Source: Rotaria sp. Silwood1 (taxonomy: Eukaryota > Rotifera > Eurotatoria > Philodinida > Philodinidae). Taken from it: 64,000 nucleotides of DNA. Shown here piece after piece: positions 37,532 to 49,872 of the stretch. The translations under genes were made by a program, and so were the position numbers. The stretch is taken from assembly GCA_905250075.1 (NCBI GenBank), contig CAJNOP010000033.1, positions 896,605 through 960,604 of the forward strand, in the 5' to 3' direction. Numbering within the stretch: position 1 is the stretch's first letter; every line of letters starts with the position of its first letter. A model generated the notes under the pieces. It worked only from the letters and a program-made list of their open reading frames with translations, had not been told where the DNA came from and did not search any database.

Positions 37532-40500
37532 TCCAAAACACAAAACATTTATCGTAAACATTCTTCTTTTTTTCTTTTTTCGAATGAATAGGAGCTAAAT
37601 CTCATACATCTCATATGCCAGTTTATTGTGTACATTTCGTCAAGGTTACGTAATAAAAACAAAGAAAATAACTATAAAACTCATTTCTTTTATAATTTAA
37701 AAACAGAAAAATTAATAAGTTCATTTGAGTATAATTTTTCTTTTTTGTGAATATCGGTAAATCGAGAATTGGTCTTAGAAGACAAAAATAAATATTTAAC
37801 CACTTGTAGATTTAATACGTGACTCTCCAAAAAAAAAGATTAAATCTACGTTGAATAAGAAGTTGTTGTTTATCACGAGTTTCGGTATACAAATGATTCA
37901 TTTTTCTCACGATCAAAGTAACGGAAAATATGATTAATTTCTTCATAGCTATGAATATTTTTTCTTTTATATTACGTCATAACTTGTTAGTTAACGATAG
38001 AGAATATTTTCGATGAATTAAAAACTATGATTTTTTGCTCGTTTCGAATTTGGTTTGAATTTTTGTTTTTCTTAAATACTCATTTTTGCATAATCGACAA
38101 CTGTTTTACATTGAAAGTAGGTTTTGGAAAGATCTTTGGGTAAAAACTACAGCTTAGTTCAATATTACATTTTGTACAGAAGTGTCCGCTATACAAAATA
38201 ACCGACTCCGACAATTTTTAAAGATGTTTGAAAACGAACTTATAGAATAGACAAAACTCTATTAGATTACCATTGAGAATAACTTTTCATGTCTTTCAAA
38301 AAGTCCTACAAAAATGGATACAACATTTTCAACGTGGAAAAATCCCAACTGACACCTGCCATTTGATTTGATATTGGATTTACAGACAGCTCTCAGTGAG
38401 AATAGCGAAAGCCTAAAAGGATTCATTTGCATGGGCTTTTGATGCCGAGTTATGATCAATTTATTAGCTTTTTTTTGATTCATTTTTAGGTACTTCGCGG
38501 AAGATCGAATAATGCAGTTTTGATTCAAAATTTTACCAATGAATAGGTCTACAGAATCTTACCAGGGAACATAGCCAACTGTTAATCGCCGATCGAAATG
38601 ATATGCTGCACATGAGTAGACCTCAGTGAGACTAAGAAAAGCCTAAATGGATTCGTTCCCATAGATCTTCCTTCTGGAGTTATGACCATTTTACCGGGTT
38701 TCAGTGTAAGACAAGATATTCAAAGAAAAATAAAACAAAAGGAATTTTTATCTGAAGTTTTTCTCATAAATAGATTATATGATCTTTTAACATCCTGAAA
38801 GTTTCAGCCAAAACGGATGATTCCTTCTCAAGATATTGAATATTCAGAAAACAATCATATGTTACAAAAAGGGTCATAAAAACAACTTTCTTCAATATTC
38901 AATATCTCGCACAGAAACATTCTTTTCAATTGAAACTTTCAGAACGTGATAAAGATGATATAAAATATTTATGAGAAAAATTTCGTATGAAAATTTCTTT
39001 TTTTATTTTTTTCTTTGAGTACCTTGTCATAAATCCAGACGACAAACCTATTGGAACGAATTATTTTAGACTTTTCCTGATCTCATTGAATCCTACGTAT
39101 GAGCAAAATATCTTTTCGATCGGCGATTAACAGTTGAATATGTTTTATTATCGATTCTTTTCAATTTTCAACTGAACTCGATTTTTGTGACACAAAACTT
39201 TTTTTTAGAAACTGAATGTCTTTATGAAGGAAGATTATTTTCAGCTGAAATTTTCTCGTTATTTCTAGGATTCATCAGACCCATCAATAGGCAAAACCTA
39301 AGACTAAAATTTTGTTAGTCAGTCGTTTAAGGAGTATCAAAAAATGGATGAAAACTCAGTAAACCACTTCTAATTTGACATTAAAAGTTACTAGAGAGAA
39401 ATCCTTTTAGGCTTTTGCTAGTTTCGTTTAGACCGACTTTTGAGTACAATATGAACTCAAACGATGAGTTTCATTTTGTTTAGTTTTCTCATAAGCCTCG
39501 TCGGAAACGTTAGCTCACAAGTTCTGTTCAAATTAATTTTTTGGGTTTTTTAAAGAGTCTCGAACAAAATTTCTAAGAACGCATTGAGAATGACAACAAA
39601 ATTATAGCTTTTAACACATCGGAAATACTTTCCAGCGTGTCAAAAGTGAATAAACATCTTGTCTAAAAAGTTTCCGCACACTCATCACGCAAGAGATCTA
39701 TTGAATTTTCTAGAAAAGTATAAGTAAGTTTTAGATTTTCATTTATGAAATACTTCTAAATAGTATTTTATTCAGGGTGTGGGATGGATGGGCGGTAACT
39801 CTATGCAGACCGAATTGACCCTTCTGGATTTCGTGGTTATTGTACTTTGTACCCGCACTTCCAAAAATAGATGTTTACCCTCCTATAGAGAAAATCTGAA
39901 TGAATCACTACTCCTCAAAGGTAAATAAGCTTTAAAAATGAAAAAAAGTTTTTGGTCATCACCTTTCATTAATGAATTTCATATGTAAAATAAGAAAATA
40001 ATAATTGTATTTGTCAATTTAAACCAATCAAAGTTTAGTATACTCATTTTGAAATCAAAACTAATATTTTCAAGAAATTGATATATTTCTAAGAATATTT
40101 TTTCTCATAGAGTTTTCTTCATGATATCTATAAGATTATTCAATGAAAATAAAATGTTTACCTATACAAAATGTATGTTTTTTTACCTCTGCTTGCCTAC
40201 TCTGTCGCTTACTTTTTATGCAATGTAAGAAATGACTTGAGCGAACAAATCACTGAAATATGTAATGATGCATGGTTGGTGTCGTTGACTTTTTTCTTTC
40301 TCTTTTTTTCTGTCGGTATTAAACATCTATACATTTTTTTGTATCTTTCTTCTTTTCTTTTAGAATTATTATTTAGTATATCGTGTATTGTAATTAGGCC
40401 TTGAACAAACGATACGTGTTTCTTATCAAATATATTTTCTTGCTTTTTTTTCTTTCTTACGTTCATAATTACTTTTCTACTCTACTTATTTTTCTATTTT

Positions 40501-40811
40501 GTTGTCATATTGGAAACTGAATTGTGTTACCTTCGCTTTTAAGCTTAATATTTTTCTCTTCTTTGTATTTGAAACGCGATGTTCCTAGACTTTGACGTTT
40601 ACTATTGCACGAACGAAATCACTTTTTCTTTTAACTTAGATGCGTTGCTGTGGTAGCTCTCTCTTAGATTTTTTTTTCTATTTTTTTCTTCATGTGATGT
40701 TGTTTATATATATACCCATACAAACATATACACATACAGCCAAAACGCACATTAACTCAGTGAAGAGCGTGTCACACGATAAAATATAAAACAATTTATC
40801 GGTCGTCAACG
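37532..40811. other. Spacer between the two ssSPT genes
   Basis: It holds the family-A foldback at 38570-39143 and related half-copies on both sides (about 38390-38465 with AAGCCTAAAAGGATT and about 39400 with ATCCTTTTAGGCTTTTG). TTTTC-rich tracts occupy 40290-40700. No further gene is seen. Confidence 0.5.
38570..39143. repeat. Foldback repeat family A, best copy
   Basis: CAACTGTTAATCGCCGATCGA at 38568-38588 is repeated in reverse complement at 39120-39139, and arms stay alignable to a centre near 38880. Inner phrases CTGAAAGTTTCAGCC (38805) and CAAGATATTGAATATTC (38838) pair with the complements near 38934 and 38903. No ORF. Related to 1340-1885 and 48640-49060. Confidence 0.78.
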
Positions 40812-41331
40812 ATGAGTATTACAACTCGTACTTCGTATTTGGATTCATTCACGATGGACAATGATGATTTAACGGTAATCTATAACCTACTATCAATAAG
40901 TTGAAAATCGAAAAAAAAAAAGACGAGAGATTTACTTTTTCAATCATGTCAAAGGCTTCATTGAAATTGTCGTTTTTCTTTTGTTCCTATTACAGACAAA
41001 TTTTCTAAGATAACAAGTAGATTAGTAATATCTCATGATATTTTTATTGTATCTTATTTATTTTTTTTTCTATTCATAGATCAAAACAAATTTACAACAA
41101 AAAAAATCTTGGTATGATTCAGTATATCAAGATATTCAACGTTTATATATTCAATTTCTGTTGATGACAACACTTTATGTGATGGAACCATGGGAACGAA
41201 TGCTTATAATTTGTATTTTTCTTGGCATCATCTCACTAGTTACTTTTTCGGCTCTTGTTTACATTCCATTTCACATCCATTATATATTACAATCGACAAT
41301 GCCAAGTATCTCTACTATATTGATACCTTGA
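40812..41331 (+). CDS. Serine palmitoyltransferase small subunit, ssSPTb-like
   Basis: Two exons, 40812-40874 and 41080-41331, join in phase 0 into 104 aa. The core RLYIQFLLMTTLYVMEPWER (42-61) is followed by one membrane helix and a 20-residue tail. The residue before MEPWER is Val55, as in vertebrate ssSPTb, which favours stearoyl-CoA. An extra N-terminal stretch of about 30 polar residues, encoded largely by the first exon, is absent from the neighbour and from human proteins. The two genes are tandem paralogues, well diverged outside the core. Confidence 0.88.
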
Positions 41332-41796
41332 TGAACATTGTTTAAAACATGACCTTTTGACAAATTGCACGTAGCAACTATTATTTTCATCAAATTTTCG
41401 ATTGTTTTATTTTGTGTTTTTTCTTGCATTTTTGTTTTAACAAAAAAACGAAAAATGACTTCATTGTGATTCATTTTTTTTAATATTTACCCGTTTACTA
41501 AATAGATTCGGACTTAGAAAAAAAAGAGAAAATGAAGAAATTCTATTGGTAAAAAGCCAATTTATTTCTATATTGAAGGGTGGTTATACAAACATCGATC
41601 ATTTACTCGTTATTTTTTTTTCTTTCCTTTTCTTTTCTATTACCGAAATAGATGAGCACACGTGAAGCCGTACTGTTTTGTACTGTTGATATTATTATTC
41701 ATACAAGATACATCAATTAAACACGTCATATTTCAGTTTTTTGCATTTGTTTTAGATCGTGTTTTTTATTTATTTATTTATTGTGTTGTAACTATA
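41332..41796. other. Short intergenic region before ILRUN
   Basis: AT-rich with T-runs; it must hold the ILRUN promoter, but no motif stands out. Confidence 0.4.
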
Positions 41797-43327
41797 ATGG
41801 ATATTGATTCTGAACCTTTATCATCAACGGCCGGCATGTCAAATTTAGACGAAGATTTAATGGAAAGATTACGATCAATTACAACATGTAATCGTGAAGA
41901 TTTAATAGCACAATTTCGTTCGACTACCAATGCTATGTTAACAGATGAAGGTTGCGCTTTTTTTCTCGAAATGAGTAATTGGTACATTGAACAATGAAAA
42001 ATAAAATTTTTAAAAGAAAAAAAAATGTTGCTCTTTTTTTTTAAATTAATATAGGAATTTAAATGAAGCTATTCTTGCTTATTATGATGCTGAAATGCCA
42101 ACAGATAAAATTCCTCAAATGCGTTTTGTTGCTGATGTAACTGTTGGTGAAGGTGAAGCCATTCCACCAAATACACGATTTGTAAAAACTTGGCGAGTTG
42201 AAAACTCTGGTAATTTGCTTATTCTTTTTTTCGCTGACGAGTTTGTAAACATTGTTTATTATTCAATCATTTTAAGGTAACGAACCGTGGCCAAGTAATT
42301 GTTCATTACGTTTTGTTAATGGTGATCGCTTACAAGATCGAGATGAAATTTACGTTGGATCATTAGCACCAGGTGAACAAGCAAATATTTCCGTTGATAT
42401 AACTAGTCCGGCTGTTTCAAAAATTATTAGATCACAATGGCGTCTATTCACTTCGGCTGGTGTCCCTTTCGGAGGTAAAAGACGAATATAAGTATTACAG
42501 TGATTTTTGACTTAAATACTATTGTATGCCGCTTACTAGGAAACTATTCCAGATAAAATCCTTCGTTTGAGTTTTTTTTCTATTTTCACTGAGACCTTCG
42601 CGTGACTCCAATACGAACTCGAGCAAAGGGTGTTACTTGGGATAATTTCTCTATCAAACGTCAATAGGGTGGGCAACTTTCGCCATACTCGATTGTAGTC
42701 ACGGCGAAGGTGGCATCCTCTGTTGATGGTACGCAATAAAATTTGATAATGTATGTACTATCATATAGAGAAAGCCTCGTTCTACTTCTCTAAATATATT
42801 TTGTTTGCGGGTCAAAATCTTATGAATATTTCTGAGAAAAATTGATTATTTTATATTCGTTTTAGATCCAATATGGCTAATTGCCAGTGTGGAGGAAGGT
42901 GGTTTAATGGGTATAACTCAACAACTTGAACAATGTCATTCACTTGGTATGAATGTTAATTATCCACAACAGATGAGCAATCAAATAGGCGGTATGCCAC
43001 CGTCAAATAATTTATTATGTCAAACATCTTCTACAAATCCATTTCAAAATACGAGATGTAAATGAAATGATTTACGAAGAAAAGATAGTTTTTTACATCT
43101 TTTTATTTAGGGCCTACGTCAGATGCAAATAATGCAGCTGGCTGGACGAATTATCCAATTGTACCTGTTACAGTAAGTTTGATGACATTGAAAAAAAATA
43201 GAAATAACAGTTTCAATAATAAATATTATAGGAATATTCTCGAACGAGCAATATTAATCATCAACCACCGGATCCATCATCATCATCAAATGGAATGATT
43301 GATGATAATTCTTTAGACACATATTAA
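41797..43327 (+). CDS. ILRUN: ILRUN (C6orf106) homologue with UBA-like and FW domains
   Basis: Six exons, 41797-41981, 42055-42209, 42277-42474, 42866-43057, 43111-43172 and 43232-43327, give 295 aa (human 298). The N-terminal UBA-like part contains EGCAFFLEMSNWNLNEAILAYYD. The NBR1-like FW domain follows: VTVGEGEAIPPNTRFVKTWR, the Trp-containing NEPWPSNCSL, SQWRLFTSAGVPFG, and DPIWLIASVEEGGLMGITQQL. The C-terminal third is Asn/Ser/Pro-rich and divergent. In mammals ILRUN binds p300 and IRF3 and dampens antiviral and inflammatory transcription. A worm-like animal without interferon would use it differently. The ATG at 41797 gives the MDIDSEP start that parallels human MEGMDVDLDPE. Confidence 0.92.
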
Positions 43328-46300
43328 CTGACTAAAGGTTCATCTATTGTTGTGCTAGTCGAAACCGAGTGCGTGTTTACAATTAAAAAAAAAGAAAATT
43401 CTTTATCTTCGTCCTTTTTTTTTTGATATTTTGTTAAAAATTTGACCATCACACTAACACAGAGAGATTTATCCGTATTTTTGTTTACTATTTTTCTTTT
43501 CGATTCTTATAAATATATGTTTGATGAGAAAAAACTGTTACCAACTATTTATGTAGATAGAAATTCGTCTATTGACAAGTAAACATTAATTTTTTTTCTC
43601 TTTTTCGTTGCAACATAAAACTGTTTATTGATTTCTTTCTTTCTTTCGTTACTCCTTTTCTTTTTATACACATATACATTACAAACTCGCATTCAAACAG
43701 ACACAGTTACAACGATAGATGTTTCTTTTTCTTTTTCTTTTTTTTTCATTTTTTTTTGCTGTTGTTTCCTATTTGATAATACTGTATATTCAAGATGAAC
43801 TATCCGAAGAATTTAAACAAAATTTAAACTAGTTAATCAAAAGAATTCATATTCATGTTAGTTTGGCAGCAAATCAGTGGTTATTTGCTTTTTTTTTTGG
43901 GGGGGGGGGGGAAGGGTACATATTGATCTTTAAACTCTTATGTTAGCAATGTATATTTGCTCCAGAACAACCAATCTATCTAAAATTTATACTAAGGGTC
44001 AAAAAGGTGCGCGTAAGTCGCTGCGACTAACTTTTGGATAAAACTTCCAATCGTCATCACCAATGCTCAAGTGATTCAACTCACACCACCTTGAGTCAAT
44101 GCATCGGCTTACATGTCTCTCCAGATTTCTTTCCCAAGTCTAGTGATGCAAACGTTAGAGACTACTGAGATTTATCATTTTACAGATCTGTTTTATCAAA
44201 CGGATATATCCATTAAAAGCATATACAATTTTTTAACGATATCAAAAGAAAATCAAATCGCCAATGGGTCAGTTCTCATCCTCAGCTAGATGTCTATTTT
44301 GAGCTTACATACTTCCGTTCGATAAAACCATGTTTGAATCTTAAAAACCAACAATCTGGAATTAATTTGAAATTTCTGACGGGCGAGGCCGGAGCTTAAG
44401 TCCTACAATATAGGTTAATCATATATTTTACATTATCTTCTAAAAAGTTATACTATTTTATTTGTATTTATTAGCATAACTTTTCAAAAGATAATGTAAA
44501 ACATATGATAAGCCTATATTATAAAATTTCTAGGTAATACAGTCGTCTTATCAGAATAGACTGATTGGCATTGCTTGAGACTAAACCCATCATCAAACGG
44601 AATACTAGATTATTCTAAAATAATCTCATTATGAACAAAAGCAGTTGCAATATGAATCACGATTACAAAACTTTTAATATTATTGATTTCAATTAAATAA
44701 AAGAAGAAAAAGACATCTCAAAAGATTGCTCATTTAGTTATAAAGAACTATAAAATTCAAAAATGTACATAGTTTATTATTAAGAATGATGTAAAATCAT
44801 AAATTAGTTTTCTATATAGTAGCAATTCTTACTCGTACAAGATATTTAGAGAAGTCAAATGAAACATGAGGATTATTTAATACAAAGAGAAACAATAATC
44901 AATTTATTGTTGCAACATGTTTGAAAATGCTGACTTTATTAATCATCTACGTTCACCTTATGAATAGACCTATCATCGACTAAAATAATAAAAGACAATG
45001 CCTTTTAAATGATGATAACTATTTGGCTGTTGTATACAAAGCTCAACGACATGTAAAGTCGAAATATTTCTATTCTTCATAAGCATATCGAATTGGTCAA
45101 AAAAGGTGTTTTTTTTAAGGATATTAATCATAATTAAACATGACATAACTAAAAATTCAAATAATTTTAGTGATTTGTTAGTCTTGGAAAGTAACTTAAC
45201 TAGAATGCCTATAGGTACTATGAGATAGCTAACAAAATATGATCTAAAATGTAAATAATTCTAAGTGCATGAAAATAGACTTAACATATATGCATGTATA
45301 GTTAACTACAAAGAATGACGAAACATTTGAAAGTGTACTCAAGGTTGCCAATAACTCAAACTATATTAAGTTACGGATACCTGTAAAACTGCAGACATCC
45401 ATTGACACAGCTAAAATCATATGGACATTGATGGCTACTTTAGTTTTTACTCGTACAAGATCTTTTACAATTAAATATCAAGGTAGCCTAGAATGACAGT
45501 TAAGTACGTGTAAAAATCATGAACATCTATGATTACCTTGGTTCTAATTGTAAAAAAATACCGATAGTTGTCTTGATGTTTATTTGTGAAACATTTTTCA
45601 TAATTAAAAATCGAAGCGACGATGGGTGTCCGAAGTTTTTACCGGTACTTCTAGGTTACAATTGACAAACATGAAAGACTTGCGCTCAAGAATATGAATA
45701 TTAGTCAAACGAATACAAAAACTGTTAGTGCAATTTCTGTGAGACTAAAATGTGAAACACGACAAAGCTGTCAATGCTAATCATAGAAAGATTGTTTTAT
45801 TCTAAGTGTCTTGAGACACATTTCTTCACTATCCTTCTATGTAATCCTTCAGAAATAGAACAAGGAAGTAGTTCGTAAAGTATAACGAGACATTATTGAT
45901 ATACAGTCTGTGATCGCATATCAACAACATCTGTCATAGTATGTGATGGGTTCTCAAGGTGTCTATGATGGCTTGTGATGACTGTTTGCGGAGAGTGGAG
46001 AACCACAAATCCTTTTTGTCTCTTATGTCCTCCCTAATATTTCATAGAAGAAAGTGTTCGAGAAGTCTAAGTATATAACCATTTTTGCTTTACTAATCGA
46101 AATTTATCGGTCCCGAAAATTTTACAATATTTGATCAAGTCGTTCTTGAGAGACTGAAGAAAATGAACGCATATGTTTGCATATGACCTTTCGGTAATCC
46201 ATTATTTATACGTTGATATTTCTCAATCAATGAAAAGTAACCATTCCGAAGAGTTCACTTTAGAAAGCTGCAACATTGTTTACTATGAAATAAAGAAAAT

Positions 46301-47068
46301 TTTCAAAAAAATTCACTTCTATATTAGTTATAGATAAAGACCTGATTCTTATTCATCCATATTTCATCGAAATGACTTGAATTGAAAGATTTTTTCAGGT
46401 ATAATACTATTGTACAAACCATTTGTACACTTGATCGTTTAGTTTTTGTACATTGACATCCTTTTATTTGAGTCTATCACTTTGATTCTGATGTATTTCA
46501 TAATCATTTTAAATATTCTGTTTTATGCTTTGAAATATTTGATACAGAGCTGAATGATGTAATATATCTTTCAGCAAATTTACCTTATGACAAATCATTA
46601 TTATGAATTAATAGTATATTTTGTTACATAAGTAAGCTCATGTCGTGAGGTCATTAGTTACTTTACACGTACAACAGTCGAATCATATACAAAATAGGTT
46701 CGTAGTGCATAGGTAACAGAGGATAGAAAAGAGAAAGAGGTCAAAATAAAAACATGTTCACATTAGAAAGGTATTAACAGCAAAACCAATCATAAAAATT
46801 GATCACTAACAAAGATTTTACTGTAAATTGTCCTATAGTTCTTTTATTTCATACACACACAACTAAATATATATTCTTAATAAATGCACACATCAATTTT
46901 CACATAAATTCATCTTAAATATTTTCTTTTTTTTTATTTGTTTAAGCGAATGACAAAAAAGAATTCATAAGGAAAAATTCCACATAGTAGCAAAAAGAAA
47001 AACAGGAAAATTTGTCACATAAAAAAAAGCAAACAACAATAACAAAGTACAATCTCTTTTATTTTTAA
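43328..47068. other. Long convergent intergenic region between ILRUN and RCC1
   Basis: This 3.7-kb region contains a run of ten T followed by thirteen G (43889-43911) and a hairpin (44401-44453 pairing with 44474-44527, core TTACATTATCTT and AAGATAATGTAA). No exon is recognised on either strand. It lies between two 3' ends, so both genes' terminators must be here. Confidence 0.5.
44401..44527. repeat. Hairpin-forming inverted repeat
   Basis: Arms of about 53 bp around a 20-bp loop, with few mismatches: CAATATAGGTTAATCATAT on the left, ATATGATAAGCCTATATTAT on the right. Non-coding; a small MITE is likely. Confidence 0.65.
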
Positions 47069-49872
47069 TTAAGTTTCTTCTTTATTTGGATTATCATGCG
47101 TGAGAAATAATGTATGTTGAGCACCAACAGCTATATTAAGAACCATTTTAATATCCATATATTTCGATGACATCATACGAGGAACTTTAACATCTTGTTG
47201 ACCATGGCCATGTTGTAATGATGTACCAGCACCGAATGATAAAACTTTACCAGATCGATCAATAACAAATGAAACATGATTACCACAGAAAATATCGATT
47301 ATATTGGATAGATTTGGTATAAGTGTTGGTTCATTTAAATGATTTGTTAATTGATCAATACCCAATTGACCTTCATGATGTCGACCCATTGCATAAACCT
47401 CACCTTAAATAAGAAAACAGAGAAAAAAAAGGAACGAAAATTTTTGATTTCGAAATTTTTATTTTATTACCATTAGCAGTTAAACCAAGTGTATGATGAA
47501 GTCCACCGGAAAATTTTATCCATTTTTTACCTTCAAGTGAAGGAATAAATGTTGGAAAATAAACTGGTTCATCGACTGGTAAACCTTAATATTACAAACA
47601 AATATTTTAATATGTCTTTTTTTTTCTTCTCTATTTACCAAGTTGATTAAAATTATTTAAACCACCACCTAATATCCAATCATGACCATGAACTTTTAAA
47701 AAGAAATGATGTGAACCAGAAAAAATATCATCAAATAATAAATTTTTAGCTTTTATTCCTATTCGATTATAAATAATCGGTGCAGGTTTAATTAACCTAT
47801 CTAAAACAAAGAAAAAAAAAATTTTTTTCATCATTTTATTTTCAGTTTTTTTCTTGTTAAAGTTTTACCAATGCCTCCTCGTAATCCATCTTCAGCTGCA
47901 TAACGATTTAATCTTGCAAGTTGACCGGTTTCACCATTACCACATGAATAAACATGTCCAGTTTCACTTAGAAACAAAACAAAATCATAACCACTTGCTA
48001 ATTTAACAATTTTTTCTGGTAAATGTATTTCGATTGGTGTTTTAGCCATTACACCTTTTTGTACAAGACCATAAACACCTGTTGTACTTGAACGAAATGT
48101 TCCCCAACCTATTCAAATTATAAACGTGAAAAATAACTTACGAGTGAACCTGCTTGAATGTTCTCTTATGATTTCAATGATTTAGATTCCTATCGAGATT
48201 TTGATAAATGAAGGAACGTCTCCAGATGTGAAATCGCTGTTCATTAAATGAATAATAGCAAAGCTTAGGGCAGGTTGGTTTTCTGAGCCTTCATTCTTCA
48301 GATATTCAATATTCGAAATTCTTTCATGTGAATAAGCAAATTTTATTCATTTTCTGAAAGAAATTACTAATGGTGCACAGTAAAATTTCGATATTTGAAG
48401 AACGAAGGACCGGAAAAACAAATCATTCTAGATTTTTATTCTATTCATCAATGAATACAGTTTCGTTTAAAAAGCAATTCAACATCAGAAGAGGCTTCCT
48501 CATAAGCTATCGATCTGAAACTTTGCACATACACAACTTAATTCGAATAACTTCCATAAGAAAATTTACTATTTTTAAACGAAGTCACTCGGAGATATGA
48601 GATTTTCCAAACTTCTGATTTTTTATGAAAGGTAGTCTAATCGAGTTGTCTATAGACAGGTTTCAGATCAAAACTGAATAGGTTATTAGAGAATCCATCC
48701 AGCTGATTATCTCCATTTGAGCTCACAGGTAGTAGTCATAATGTAAATAAAAATCTTGAAAATCTTCTCAGTAATAGCTCTTGTGGCATTTGAAAGTTTC
48801 AGTTTGAATGGATAATTTCTTCTTAAGATATTATATATGACTAAAAATTGGGCTATTTTTTGAGCTCTTGTGTGAGAGTAACTTTTTTTTGTTTATAAAC
48901 ATGTCACCTCAGAAGGAAAGCATCTGTTCGAATTGAAATTTTCAGAATATTCTATGTTGGGGAGAATTTCAGGTCAAATTTTCTATTAAAGGTTTTTCTT
49001 AGAACAGTATGTAGTATCTATAAATAAAAAAGACCATTGAAATCAGAAGGAACATCTCAGTCGTTAGTGAAGAACTTTTTTTATTTACCATAAACTTTTC
49101 CTGCATCCGATAAAGCTAATGTATGACTATCTCCAGCAACAATTTGAATAATTTTTTCTTGATTTATATCCATAACACTACTCATATCAACTAATCCAAA
49201 TTGATCAGCTTGATCATCATCATCATCAATAACATTATCAGGTCTACCCAATGCATGTTCATCATTACAACCAAATGTATATATTTGATTTTTTTCTGTA
49301 AGACATACGGAATGAAGTGGACCAGTTGCTATTTGTATAATAGGTTCAGGTAATGGAACAGGTTGTGGATTTTGTCGTTGACTTATAGCACTTTTAAGAC
49401 CTAATTGTGCCATACCATTATCACCAACAGCTAATACTTGTCCACCTTTCGAAAGTGAAAATGATGGAAATGTTACATTTACTACAGATGATGCTGATGG
49501 AGTCTTTGCACGAGATTTTACTTTTGTTGTATAACCATCTATAAGTAACAATCATTTGTTTTATATTTAAAGAAAATAAACATACTTGTCATATGAACGA
49601 CTTCAGGTGCTGGTTTAGTACGTTTTTGTGGATGCTGATCATCATTTTGTATACCTATGAATAAATACTTTTAATTTTGGTATTTTAAAGAAATTAATTA
49701 AATAAAATAAACCATCTTGATGATCACTGTCTTCTAGTGAACGTTTTTTGGATTTTGTTGATGATGTTTGTTTATTTTTTGTTGATGGTCGACCGGCTTT
49801 TGTTCGAGCTAGAATTATGAAAGAAATAAATAAAAATTAAGAAGAAAATATTCATTTACCTGAAGTAGGCAT
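47069..49872 (-). CDS. RCC1: RCC1, Ran guanine-nucleotide exchange factor
   Basis: Eight exons, 49872-49860, 49808-49713, 49654-49586, 49538-49089, 48108-47869, 47800-47639, 47584-47471 and 47403-47069, all joined in phase 1, give 492 aa (human 421). Residues 1-80 are basic with KSKKR and KRTK signals. The seven-bladed propeller follows, with repeats such as LAVGDNGMAQLG, YTFGCNDEHALG, YSCGNGETGQLARL, AMGRHHEGQLG and LSFGAGTSLQHGHG. An acidic insert IDDDDDQ sits in the second blade. RCC1 on chromatin loads Ran with GTP for nuclear transport and spindle assembly. RCC1-like proteins are many, but the order of blades with WGTFRSS..G at blade three is that of RCC1 itself. Intron 4 is nearly 1 kb because of a foldback repeat. 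Confidence 0.92.
48640..49060. repeat. Foldback repeat family A inside RCC1 intron 4
   Basis: TTTGAAAGTTTCAGTTTGAAT at about 48790 pairs with the complement ATTCGAATTGAAATTTTCAGAAT at about 48932, around a centre near 48865. TCTTCTTAAGATATTATATA matches the 38.8-kb copy. It occupies much of intron 48109-49088. Confidence 0.65.
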
